Positions 10,901 to 18,199 of a stretch of DNA of 34,404 bases are shown in pieces. The notes under the pieces are model-generated. The model saw nothing but the letters and a program-made list of their open reading frames with translations. It was not told the DNA's origin and searched no databases. How positions within the stretch are numbered: the first letter of the stretch is position 1; the number at the start of each line of letters is the position of its first letter. Both the position numbers and the translations under genes were made by a program. The DNA comes from Branchiostoma floridae (Eukaryota > Chordata > Leptocardii > Amphioxiformes > Branchiostomatidae), in NCBI RefSeq assembly GCF_000003815.2, contig NC_049995.1, positions 15,312,721-15,347,124 of the forward strand. Direction: 5' to 3'.

Positions 10901-13149
10901 TTAAGATTTGATATATATGTTCGGCTTCTGACTTATCATGTCTTTTTCCTGAGCGTCATAAATAACATTTTCTGTTGCGTCCTTCAGAGCAAGGGGTTTT
11001 TGACATGAATGAACTGAAGCGGTTACTGAGCGCCCCCAAAGTGGCGAGGCTTCTCGGCACAAGGACGTCGCAGGTGACAAATAATCTATGTCGCCCCCCC
11101 CCCCCCCGTCTCTGTTGAAATGTCCCATTTTATTATTCAGAGCGAGGCGTTTTTGACGTAAATTAACTAAAGCGGTTGCTGAGCGTCCCCGGAGTAGCAA
11201 GGCTTCTCGGCACGAAGTCCTTCCTGCTGATGCCAGTCATGGTCATCCAAATAACCTATGTCGCCCCCCGTCTCTGTTGAAATGTCCTGTTTTGTTTCCT
11301 AGAACGAGGTGTTTTTGACGTGAAGGAACTGAAACGGTTACTGAGTGTCTCTGGAGTTGTGAGGCTTCTCGGCACAAAGTTCTTCCTGCTCATGTCTGTC
11401 TTCGTAATCCAAATAACCTATAACGCCCCCCGTCTCTGTTGATACATCCTGTTGTTTTTCTTTAGAGCGAGCCGTTTTTGACCAAATGAAGCAGTTACTG
11501 GGTTTCCCCGGAGTAGCAAGACTGCTCGGCACAAAGTCATAGGTTTCAAAAGTAACCTATGTCGTCCCCCGTCTGTGTTGTTTTCTTCAGAGCAAGGCGT
11601 CTTCGACGTAAACGAACTTAGGAGGCTACTGAGTGTCCCAAACGTTGCCCGGCTACTCGGCACAAAGTTCTTCCTCCTCATGTCCGTCATGGTCATCCAG
11701 GGTATCCTTCCCGTGATCCTCACCGACATTTTCGAACTGGGCGCACAAGACACTGGGATATTCTTCATGACGGCTGGAATTATAGGAGCGGTAAGACAGA
11801 ATTATAGATCTGTTCAAACTGTTCACAAATTTTATTTTCACGAGAATTATCGTAGTGGGGCATCCTCACAGGATACCTGGAGTTACTGTCCAAAGATGTG
11901 TCATAACGTTAGGTATGATATGACCCCAAAGGAATGATGCGTCATTTTGTCTCAGTCGTACTGCACTTTCTGTATGTTCTTCTAGGAGGAACAGTGTACT
12001 TTTTTGTATGTACGTACATGTATTGCTGAAGTCTGCCCTCTCTCAAGGTACATATTCTATTGTTTAAATATGTATCCATTTACATTGCAGCTAGACAAAT
12101 TTTATCCATTTTTTTCTATTCTTCAGTTTTTCCAGGTTGTGGCAGTGGGCCCTCTCTCCAAGCGCTTTACGGACAAGTCCCTCATTATCCTTTCGTCACT
12201 ACTCATAGCAGTTTCTGGGATACTCATGGTAACTCAGTTCTTTAAACTTCATCGGAAAATTTGTACTTTTGAAACTATAGTATATTTTCAGTGTCGTGTA
12301 CTGGTTCTTTTCCTATACATTTAGAGACGCAACAGGGTATGTTTAGGCGGACCTAAACTTTGACTAAACCAACAGAAATAAGTGTTTCTATTAAATAGAT
12401 ACTTTTGGTGAAGGGCCATGTTTTTCAGAACTTCAATAACTATCACATACAAAAATTTATACAAATTCGTCCAAAGGATTCTGAGGTGTTGTGAACACAC
12501 ATACACTACAAAATACAGTACGCACGTCAATGTAAACCTTCTTTGAGAATTTCCTAACTGTACAACATGGTAATCGCTCAAGTCATTGATAATAATCACA
12601 AACAAAATGTTGAAAAAACTGTCAAAATTTGTATTTTTTTACAACTTCCAGGCTAAGGCAACAACTATTTCTCACATGTACATCGGTTTCGCGCCACACG
12701 TGTTCGGAAACGTCATGTTCGATGTCGTCATCAACAGCGCCTTGTCCAAGGCCGTGCCTCAAGAAGATACAGGTAACTGGTTCTCTGCTACTATATGTTG
12801 TTACTTTCTCTCCAAAGGAAAGGAATGAACTATTGTTTTGGCTCGTCTAGGTCTCTCTCTCTCTCTTTTCTCGCTCCATCCATCTGTTTGTGTGTGTCTG
12901 TGGATTGTCTTGATACTTTTTATACAGACATTTAGCAAGCTAGTGAAATTATTTGAGGCTCAGTTGAAATGCTGTTTATGTTTTGTCCCCATAGGTGCCA
13001 TAATGGGTTTCACCGGTACAGTGTACCACCTGTCCATGGTGTTGTCCCCGCTCCTGAGCGCGCTGCTGTTGGAGAATGTCGGCTTCCCTTCTCTCGGCTT
13101 CACCAGTTCGGCCATCAACGCTCTACTGCTGCTGTTTATGCTGCTATGA
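4763..13149 (+). CDS. MFS transporter, SLC22A18-like (whole gene, 8 coding exons)
   Basis: Joined exons: 4763-4945 (or 6325-6507, or 8013-8195), 9465-9708, 10137-10269, 10703-10818, 11591-11790, 12127-12228, 12652-12772, 12995-13149. All phases join and give 417 residues, close to the roughly 420 of vertebrate SLC22A18 (established knowledge). Seen directly: hydrophobic segments throughout, an MFS loop motif GRFGDLYGGR at about residues 93-102, a QMVVSDV stretch at about 145-151 and a lysine-rich central loop TKQKKKDDKPKP at about 213-224. Exon by exon the order of motifs matches SLC22A18, an organic-cation/drug:proton antiporter family member of the major facilitator superfamily. Expected location is a membrane; the substrate cannot be read from sequence. 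Splice acceptors and donors are consensus except where noted. The unusual points are the triplicated first exon and the partial copies of exon 5. Orthology to SLC22A18 rather than another MFSD/DHA1 member is likely but not proven. Confidence 0.88.
5028..5585. repeat. Composite inverted-repeat/SINE region in intron 1
   Basis: The motif ACCAAGGAGGTTA at 5028 and its complement TAACCTCCTTGGT at 5571-5583 bracket the region. Further internal copies lie at about 5147 (inverted) and about 5511 (direct), and 5517-5577 is an almost pure TATA palindrome. A minus-strand tRNA-derived SINE occupies 5340-5493. No duplication of flanking bases is visible, so the boundaries are approximate and more than one element is probably nested here. 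Confidence 0.6.
5340..5493 (-). mobile_element. tRNA-derived SINE (family 1), minus strand
   Basis: Read on the minus strand, 5493-5421 has a box A-like TGGCGCAATCGG, an anticodon-arm-like stretch and a box B GAGTTCGAACCCC, the internal RNA polymerase III promoter layout. The acceptor arms pair poorly, so it is not a functional tRNA. The body that follows (GTGCCCTTGGGAA, then GCACTTTACACGACTTTCC) is shared with 18228-18480, and partly with 31605-31682 and 23565-23620. Confidence 0.7.
5795..5989. mobile_element. MITE with CTGTAAATG ends and TA target
   Basis: The left end CTGTAAATGTAGTTAAGTTC and right end CATTTCTGCATTTACAG are inverted, flanked by TA at 5793-5794 and 5990-5991. The interior repeats GTTCGCGG and CCGCGAAC several times. 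Length is 195 bp, non-coding, located between first exons A and B. The TA target suggests a Tc1/mariner/pogo-type parent (inference). Confidence 0.75.
6325..6507 (+). CDS. Transporter exon 1, copy B
   Basis: ATG at 6325 and 61 codons, ending before GTAAGT at 6508. Both flanks are homologous to copy A: upstream from about 6125 (CCAGAAAGAGCCTGATTTCG) to the start, and downstream through TTGTAAGAACATGATTTTCC, so the duplication unit carries its own 5' flank and probably a promoter. It would splice in phase 0 to 9465. The hydrophobic start of helix 1 is kept. There is no stop or indel. Confidence 0.8.
7304..7429. mobile_element. MITE family 2, copy 1
   Basis: The ends TACTCTCCAAGCAGACGTTG and CCAACCTCTGCTTGGAGTA are inverted repeats. 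The interior has a GTTCGGTTTTCTTTCCGAAC hairpin. It lies at the same relative place in the B unit as copy 3 (8759-8918) does in the C unit: both follow GATGTCACATGAC. Confidence 0.75.
7691..7866. mobile_element. MITE family 2, copy 2, with 8-bp duplication
   Basis: The ends TACTCTCCAAACAGAGGTTA and TAACCTCTGCTTGGAGAGTA are inverted. ATTCCAAG occurs directly outside both ends (7683-7690 and 7867-7874), an 8-bp target duplication as made by hAT-type transposases (inference). The interior has CGACTAAAA and TTAGTCG arms. It lies just upstream of first exon C and may have separated C from ancestral 5' sequence. Confidence 0.8.
8013..8195 (+). CDS. Transporter exon 1, copy C
   Basis: ATG at 8013 with 61 codons, ending before GTAAGT at 8196, in phase with exon 2 at 9465. 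It is the most diverged copy (about 19 of 61 residues differ from B) but keeps the length, the KKS loop, the hydrophobic helix start and the terminal TAVP. The frame stays open upstream to 7902, so the exact start is inferred from copies A and B, which share the context ACAACATGAGTGC. Being nearest to exon 2 does not show that it is the main first exon; transcript data are needed. Confidence 0.75.
8759..8918. mobile_element. MITE family 2, copy 3
   Basis: The ends GTACTCTCCAAGCAGAGGTT and ATTTCTGCTTGGAGTCTC are inverted repeats. The CGTTTTCTTTCCGAACG segment of copy 1 is shared. It sits in the C duplication unit after GATGTCACATGACCGTA, the same place as copy 1 in the B unit, so the insertion predates that duplication. 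Confidence 0.75.
9266..9430. mobile_element. MITE family 1, copy 2
   Basis: The ends are ATCTCCAAGCAGATCCTACG and CGCAGGATCTGCTTGGAGAT, with TA at 9264-9265 and 9431-9432. Length is 165 bp. It stops 34 bases before exon 2, so it occupies part of the region where the intron branch point would be expected. Confidence 0.82.
9465..9708 (+). CDS. Transporter exon 2
   Basis: Acceptor TTTTCTGCAG ends at 9464; donor GTAAGG at 9709, leaving phase 1. It encodes residues 62-142, including the MFS loop motif GRFGDLYGGR between helices 2 and 3 and the LTRLPLLFIHIVP stretch that lines up with SLC22A18. The exon is bracketed by MITEs 34 bases upstream and 9 bases downstream. Confidence 0.9.
9718..9922. mobile_element. 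MITE family 3, copy 1 (TA target)
   Basis: The left end GTTCATCACTTTTATCCGCC and the right end reading inward GTTCACCTTTATCCGCGGGG are inverted, followed on each side by GTAACCTATATCC. TA flanks at 9716-9717 and 9923-9924. It is 205 bp. A second copy is at 29638-29818. Confidence 0.82.
10137..10269 (+). CDS. Transporter exon 3
   Basis: Acceptor TTTCTCAG ends at 10136; donor GTGACG at 10270. Joining phase 1 to this exon gives VPSFQMVVSDVTDDE, followed by a glycine-rich helix (GIVLGSLFGGMV). This order of motif and helix is characteristic of SLC22A18-type transporters. Confidence 0.9.
10505..10665. repeat. Single unit of the 757-1360 repeat family, in intron 3
   Basis: It contains CACTATATCTCCAGAAT, GATATTTGGTACATGGGTTG, GTTGGGCTTCCTGGTGTTTG and AACTTGACACTGCAGG, in the same order as the array at 757-1360. 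A lone copy 9 kb from the array shows the unit is dispersed as well as tandem. Confidence 0.7.
10703..10818 (+). CDS. Transporter exon 4
   Basis: Acceptor TCTGTTCCAG ends at 10702; donor GTAAGT at 10819, phase 1. It encodes a membrane helix (FLVAAMLSVLSMVVVW) and the lysine-rich central cytosolic loop TKQKKKDDKPKP that separates the two six-helix halves of an MFS protein. Confidence 0.88.
10988..11590 (+). pseudogene. Tandem partial copies of exon 5 (four decayed units)
   Basis: Four units start after AG at 10988, 11141, 11303 and 11466, followed by the true exon 5 at 11591. Each repeats the 5' half of the exon (AGCRAGGYGTTTTTGACGT to about GGCACAAAG) and then an intron piece, TAACCTATGTCGCCCCCCGT. 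Unit 1 ends in CAG-GTGACA, a possible donor. Unit 2 has a TAA stop nine codons in. Unit 3 is open over the exon part but then runs into intron sequence and TGA. Unit 4 has a deletion and a TAG. None has the exon's 3' half, so they are decayed copies rather than a working mutually exclusive set, though unit 1 or 3 could still be spliced in aberrantly. Confidence 0.85.
11591..11790 (+). CDS. Transporter exon 5 (the intact copy)
   Basis: Acceptor TTTTCTTCAG ends at 11590; donor GTAAGA at 11791, phase 0. It encodes QGVFDVNELRRLLSVP, the conserved start of the C-terminal half, and then helices 7-8 (FFLLMSVMVIQGILPVIL and onward), ending IIGA. Confidence 0.9.
12127..12228 (+). CDS. Transporter exon 6
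   Basis: Two acceptors compete: CTTCAG ending at 12126 and TTCCAG ending at 12135. Both keep frame. The upstream one keeps FFQ and restores the spacing of Q to the G-x-LS-x-x-F motif seen in SLC22A18, so it is preferred. The donor is GTAACT at 12229. It encodes the loop GPLSKRFTDKS and helix 9. Confidence 0.8.
12652..12772 (+). CDS. Transporter exon 7
   Basis: Acceptor CAACTTCCAG ends at 12651; donor GTAACT at 12773, phase 1. It encodes helix 10 and the NSALSKAVPQEDT segment, which lines up with the D-S-x-L-x-KAV-x-x-x-DTG signature of SLC22A18. Confidence 0.88.
12995..13149 (+). CDS. Transporter exon 8 and stop
   Basis: Acceptor TTGTCCCCATAG ends at 12994; the TGA stop is at 13147-13149. 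It encodes the last two helices, including GFTGTVYHLSMVLSPLLSAL and SSAINALLLLFMLL. The C-terminal tail is very short. No obvious unique polyadenylation signal follows: AATAAA at 13683 lies in a LINE-like tail and ATTAAA at 14241 is a weaker candidate. Confidence 0.88.
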
Positions 13150-14304
13150 TGATGTTAGTTAACCCTATCTAGGCAGGGCTTTTTGGGACCGGAGGGGCTC
13201 TTTTGCCCCCCCCCCCCCTCGTAATTTCATTTTTTTAAATTTTAATTTGAGTTACGATCACTACATTTACAGGGGATGATGTACTTATAGAGTTCTACAT
13301 ATTCTGTAATTGTGGTATCGTTATGACGTAATGTGACGTGATTATGTTGTCATAATGCACTTTTTTGGCTAAAACCGTCTAAATAGGTAATTTCCGTTAT
13401 ACTCAAAGATATTACACAAAAAATGTTAAAGCCGGGTTAACATGTGCCGATATATTCAAGTCCGTATATATTCATATGATTATTGTTGTGATGAGTTTTG
13501 TTGAATAATGAGTTTGAGTTGTTATTGTTTAACTTATGTTGAGTTAATCACAGTCAAGTTATTACCCTTATGTTTGAATCGTCACGTTTTATGTTATACG
13601 ATTATTGTTATGTTTATGTTGATTGATTTGGGCTCCCTTGGAAATAAGTATTTCGAAACTGTAGGGACTGCCCTAAAAGATTAATAAATAGATAAATCAA
13701 TAAATAAAAGTATAAAGTTCGTATGGAAGTCTTATCTATAGCCTCTACTATGCCCATTCTAATAACCGACCACTTTTTGGACCGCACCATTATACAGGGG
13801 ACAGTCATGAATTTTTTTTGTACTGTTGTTTGTGTGTAAACCATGCATAACTGTCAAAAATATTATGATTGATTGGTTATGTTAATTAGGGCTCCACATG
13901 GGGAATATAGGGATACTTGAAAAGGAATTATGCTGATTTTACACATTTTCATTATGGCTTTCTAACGTGATTAAGCCGGTACCTTCCTAAATCACTTCAT
14001 ATATACGTACTTTGTCGTGCCCAAGTGAAAAGGCTCTGCATGAGGGGTACCAGGACTCCACTTAATACATGTAGTTTGTATTGCAAATAAGCCACATGTT
14101 GATGCTGATATGCTATCTCACAAACAGATGATTAGTTAAAATTATTAGTTAAATGATGATGATGAAATAGTTTAATGTTTGTATTATATATAGACACTAT
14201 TGTACAATATATATATTGCAAATGTATTTTTATGTAATGTATTAAAGTGTTTATTTGTTATAAAGGAATTTGTGTGAATAACTGTCAGTTGGATAGGCTA
14301 TATG
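13150..14304. other. 3' flank of transporter: dispersed repeats
   Basis: TTAACCCTATCTAGGC at 13158 with a poly-C run at 13205-13220 starts a dispersed repeat immediately after the stop codon. A LINE-like 3' end (GGGCTCCCTTGGAAATAAG, then AATAAATAGATAAATCAATAAA) occupies about 13620-13710. The remainder is AT-rich with TATA runs near 14190-14215 and no supported gene. Confidence 0.55.
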
Positions 14305-14404
14305 NNNNNNNNNNNNNNNNNNNNNNNNNNNNNNNNNNNNNNNNNNNNNNNNNNNNNNNNNNNNNNNNNNNNNNNNNNNNNNNNNNNNNNNNNNNNNNNN
14401 NNNN
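14305..14404. other. Assembly gap of 100 N
   Basis: Exactly 100 undetermined bases, the conventional placeholder for a gap of unknown size. An open frame running across it is meaningless. Confidence 0.99.
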
Positions 14405-14447
14405 CATGAGATGCCATACCGCCCCCACCAGGGATTATCTCACCATA

Positions 14448-15038
14448 TACACCTCGGGGCGGGGCATTAACCCTTTATTAACTCTGACTCATTTCCCATA
14501 GGAGGAGATTAATGAAACTTGGCACGGTTATTAGTCTTTCTCTTCATAGAAACCACCCAGAGTTATGCATTTCTCCCATCGTTTGATGCAGCTCTGGACA
14601 CCGTTTTTGTAGGACACCCCAGGTTGGTCCTCCAACAGATGCCTCATCAATGGCAGAAGAGGAACGACCAGGTCTGGGAGCTGTTTCCACAGACTTCCAG
14701 CCATGTTTGAATTCAGGATGCCAGCGTTTTACAAGGTCATATGATGGGGCATCATCACCATAAGTTTCTTTCATTTCATCAAAAGTCTCCTTTGGTGTGC
14801 GTCCTTTCAAATACAAAAACCGGATCACTGCGCGACACTCAACAGGCTCCATTTCACACCTGGTCCATTTGACACCTAACTCAGTTCAAACACCAGTAAA
14901 TCAGAAACCACAATTAGTTCAGAGCTCGTCTTTGCAACATAAACTATAGAAATATAAATCATTATACATGCCAAATTTCATCTAGATCAGACAGCTGAAA
15001 GTGGGTCAGAGTTATTACTTATTGAACGCCCCTCGTAT
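14448..15038 (-). mobile_element. Internally deleted mariner element
   Basis: The left end (CACCTCGGGGCGGGGCATTA) and the right end read inward (CGAGGGGCGTTCAATAAGTA) are inverted repeats, and both continue into TAATAACTCTGAC-like sequence; TATA flanks both sides. The minus strand carries remnants of both ends of a mariner transposase. At about 590 bp it is under half the length of a full mariner (about 1.3 kb, established knowledge). Confidence 0.82.
14535..14852 (-). pseudogene. Mariner transposase remnant (N-terminal HTH joined to C-terminal tail)
   Basis: Reading from ATG at 14852 on the minus strand, VECRAVIRFLYLKGRTPKE and YGDDAPSYDLVKRWHPEFK are the helix-turn-helix DNA-binding region of mariner transposases, followed by the linker PRPGRSSSAIDEA. 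The DDE/D catalytic core is missing: the frame jumps, and after a further frame change the sequence KNGVQSCIKRWEKCI is the C-terminal end of the family. It cannot transpose by itself but keeps both ends. Confidence 0.82.
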
Positions 15039-15345
15039 ATGTATGGATTATCAGCGATGGTGACATATGATCTTGATTTATATAATACAGTTTTGATTCT
15101 GACATATCGTACAATTTGATTGCTAATGGTATATAGAATAATACGTAACTCTAACTAGAGTTCCACGAACACTTCCTGGAGGTCAAGGGACTAGTAATAT
15201 AGCCCTTTGTTCGAAGTAAAAGAAAAGTAAAAGGAAATATTAGCCTCCACCAGGCCATCTTACAGGGGTACGGGGATAATAGAATTCGGTAAAAATTCAG
15301 GAAACTGGTCATCAGTTATCTGCGCTGCAGCCCACGCTAAGGTTA
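15039..15345. other. Intergenic, nothing firm
   Basis: AT-rich sequence with a TAGCCTCCACCAGGCC phrase at 15241 that resembles a transposon end, but no partner was found. Confidence 0.3.
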
Positions 15346-15705
15346 ATGTTCCCCCTCCGAACAGCTGCGCGGCCGACCAACTCTGGTAGCAAAACTTCCC
15401 TGGCAAAAATTCTTCCGATCACAGCCAGCGTAGTCAGTCTGGTGGAGACTAGGGGAACATGGGTCGACGTGCCGACTGATAATTATCTTATACCAGCTCA
15501 AAAAAGAACAAGAAACAGCCATGACTTCAAGTACCAGAGTTACCAACCTAGGATTGATGTGTTCAAAAATTCGTATTTTCCCAGAACTATCGTAGAGTGG
15601 AATTTGTTGTCACCAAGCACAGTAGGGGCATCTTCTCTAGATAGCTTTAAAGAACGCTTGCAGATAGATATGCAAAAGTTAGATGTGACGGGTCGTTCGG
15701 TGTAA
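15346..15705 (+). pseudogene. LINE reverse transcriptase, C-terminal end (5' truncated)
   Basis: The open frame ends in the pattern YQPRIDVFKNSYFPRTIVEW followed by NLL and DSFKERL, typical of the region after the reverse transcriptase domain in CR1/L2/Jockey-type LINEs. The stop is at 15703-15705. The start is only the first ATG in a truncated copy. The 3' UTR follows (CTGCCGCGCCGCGTGCCTGC onward) and ends in GATACAGATA repeats near 15800. Confidence 0.75.
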
Positions 15706-15810
15706 TATAACCAGCTGCTGCCGCGCCGCGTGCCTGCGAAGCTGGTGTGTTACGCCGAACGGCGGTTATACCGGCTATATAGATACAGATAAAGATACAG
15801 ATACATGGCC
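15706..15810 (+). mobile_element. 3' UTR and tail of the same LINE
   Basis: GCGAAGCTGGTGTGTTACGC and GGTTATACCGGCTATATAGA, followed by GATACAGATA units, is the 3' UTR and tail. The same UTR occurs inverted at 23690-23757 within the second gene. Confidence 0.7.
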
Positions 15811-16084
15811 ACAGACAAAACACACGGAGAATAGCAAAAGAGGAGCTGGACGTTTCGAGAGAGCTTGAGTTTGTTGCAGATATAAGAAAGCACAGGAAAA
15901 TATAACACACACATTAGATCCACACAGAAAGAAAGGTGGGGAGAGAAATAGAGAAGCCTGTATAACAATGCAATATAGCCTTGGGATGAAGTAAAAACTC
16001 AAACTGTCATTTCCCATGGGGGCCATCTCATCTTTCAACGTGCGTTTTGGTAGTTATAATTATTCTGGCTGGACACTTCTTTTC

Positions 16085-16145
16085 ATTACAGTGACGCACT
16101 TAGGAGCGCACATCACAATGCACATTACAGTCACCTGGCTGGCTT
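16085..16145 (-). repeat. Fragment of SINE family 2 body
   Basis: GTGACGCACTTAGGAGCGCA and ACAATGCACATTACAGTCAC match, in reverse complement, the body of the SINE at 33104-33252. The tRNA-like head is missing here. Confidence 0.55.
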
Positions 16146-16627
16146 TATCGAGGATAGCAAGGCATAAATTGAAACAGTACTACAGCCTGAGTGCAGTTGG
16201 TTGGAATCGACAGAGGACATGGGGAGCTTTGTAGCACTTGTTGCAAGTAAGTGGGGTTATTTTGTGCTGTAGAAAAAGGCGGAATAGATTTAAGTTTCTT
16301 TTGGCTTAGGTCCCAATTCCCAACCCGGGGCCGGGGCGGGGGAAACAAAAAAATGTGATATAAAAGGCAACAAAACACACAAAGCGTAAAAAAAATATTC
16401 CTGAGAATAACTTGTGTATATCTCTTGTTGCAAGTGAGTGGGGCTATTTTTAACGGGATTGCTCAAAGCTATGTCATTAGACTACTTCTAGGCAATGAAC
16501 TAAGAAGTTACAAATAATTATACAATGAGGTAGCAGTGGACATTTGCTTTGACGGCTGATAGGTTGTAGACAGGAGGGGAACAGTTGTCATCGAGAGAGT
16601 TCATAGTTTGGCAGTCCCCTAGGAAAG
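16146..16627. other. Intergenic, nothing firm
   Basis: Contains two loose copies of a TTGTTGCAAGTRAGTGGGG phrase (near 16239 and 16425), suggesting an old short duplication, but no gene is supported. Confidence 0.3.
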
Positions 16628-16636
16628 AAACTGTTG

Positions 16637-17044
16637 TAGCCTGGTTACCAAACCCCAGCCCGATCTCAAGTATCTATCGTGCAGGGGTCTGGCAGGATGG
16701 GATAGGCCGGGTTCTCAATTTTGCCCCTTATAGTGGGCAAAAAACTCCACCAATAGAACAGCAGCAGAATCAGCAGGAGGTACTACACCCCTACCATGAT
16801 TGGTTAAAGACCCCCAACTGTATTTTTTGAATCCATAACAGTGGCCACCAAGTACCTGATTTGCTACTGTGATAGCCTGCTGACCAACTGTGGTGTGTTG
16901 TAGCTGGCTACCTGTGGTGTGAGTGGTCATAAATTTTAGGTTCTCCTCCCTCTGATCAAGGGCCTTCGAGAACATTTCTACAGCCATCCTGCCAGACCCC
17001 AACACAAAAGATATTTTTGAGGTTGGGGTATGGAATCCAGGCTA
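16637..17044 (-). mobile_element. 408-bp TIR element, copy 1, with 9-bp target duplication
   Basis: It begins TAGCCTGGTTACCAAACCCC and ends GGTATGGAATCCAGGCTA, inverted with respect to each other. AAACTGTTG is directly repeated outside both ends (16628-16636 and 17045-17053). A 9-bp duplication is typical of Mutator-type and some Merlin-type transposases (inference). On the minus strand an open frame (17005-16715) includes [20 protein letters not shown], which is also open in copy 2. No transposase motif is recognised. Confidence 0.82.
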
Positions 17045-17053
17045 AAACTGTTG

Positions 17054-17589
17054 CTGTAGAAGGACTTTGGGATCGGTAATTTAACAGTATAGCGATGTTA
17101 GTCTGAAGAAAACCTAGTGTTTTACTGGAATGCTCTCATTGGAGGTACAAGTAGTGTGAGATTATTGGAGCAATAGCGATAGAAATACCTGTGCTGTAAA
17201 AGGATAGATTAAGTTTCCTTATCGTTGATACCTATACAGTGGTGTAATGTCGCAAATAAAAATTCCACAGCTTTTGTTGCAATTATTTGGAACTGTTATT
17301 ATGTAGCAAATTACAGGTTACCTTTAAGTTGGTTAATTGTCGGTTTTTTAAAGTGGCATGTTTTGGAAATGATGCGCCTATATCACACGATCACTCACAA
17401 TTGATATAAATTTGCTTTTTAAATTTGTTGGCAATTCGTCGTCGTTGGGAGATATCTATATATATATTTATAGTATCTATAAATTCTAAATGATCAGAAT
17501 TTCTTTATGACAGAGTTCTACATAGCTGCAGTGGCACGTATATTCTAAATTATTCTAAAATTTGAAATGATCAAAAGATGCAATAAGAC
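17054..17589. other. Intergenic, nothing firm
   Basis: AT-rich sequence with no supported gene and no clear paired ends. Confidence 0.35.
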
Positions 17590-17905
17590 ATTGGAGAATT
17601 GTTCTTCACAACCAGTGATTCTTATCTGCTTACGTGTCGATGCCGTAGAGCTTCTAACTTAATATCCAAGCAGATCCTACGGCAGCATAAGATAGTATCA
17701 AAAGCTGGTAAAGGAGAGCAGCTGTCATAGGGGTGTGTACTGCGTACCGATTGTCAGCTTTTGGTACTACCTCATATTACCATAGGATCTGCTTGAAGAA
17801 TACGTCTAACCAGTATATGAAGGAGCCGAAGGAGGTGGTGCTTTTGCGGCGAGAACACAAATCCAAACGTACACCTAATCCCAGAGCCCCCCTCCCCCTC
17901 CCCCC
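17590..17905. repeat. Interspersed repeat family 4, copy 1, interrupted by a MITE
   Basis: GAGAATTGTTCTTCACAACC at 17594 and GGTGGTGCTTTTGCGGCGAG at 17835 are shared in order with 31765-31945, where no MITE lies between them. A relative is at 30555-30735. Class unknown. Confidence 0.65.
17662..17800. mobile_element. MITE family 1, copy 3, nested in another repeat
   Basis: The ends ATATCCAAGCAGATCCTACG and ATAGGATCTGCTTGAAGAA are inverted, with TA at 17660-17661 and 17801-17802. It splits interspersed repeat family 4. At 139 bp it is shorter than its sisters. Confidence 0.78.
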
Positions 17906-18024
17906 GTAGCATTAATCATTGGGGTTGACATCTGGGGGTAAGAATCGCCAGTTGTGACCAAGAATTCGCCAATGGCCCAGCTATATTTTGCCACCCTGTT
18001 GAAGTTATTTTCTGTAAATGATCA

Positions 18025-18199
18025 ATGTTTATCTTTACAGTGTTCTGCACAGCTTCTGTGACAGTTTATTACGCGACCTGCTCGCCATGCAAACCTCCCG
18101 TGGAACACGTGTGTTCCTGTAAAAATGGACAGCTGAGCAGTAACGAGACATGCACGGTCTGCGCGTGCTCACATGATGGGAACTTCAGACGATGCGAGA
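18025..18199 (+). CDS. Exon 1: signal peptide and Cys-rich segment
   Basis: ATG at 18025 opens a hydrophobic run ([19 protein letters not shown]) suited to a signal peptide, then eight cysteines in [17 protein letters not shown] and [10 protein letters not shown]. Donor GTGAGT at 18200, phase 1. Alternatively TTTACAG ending at 18040 is an acceptor and the true start lies upstream; the sequence allows both. Confidence 0.7.

Noticed and set aside
14247-14501. Open frame crossing the N run
   Set aside because: The undetermined bases create it.
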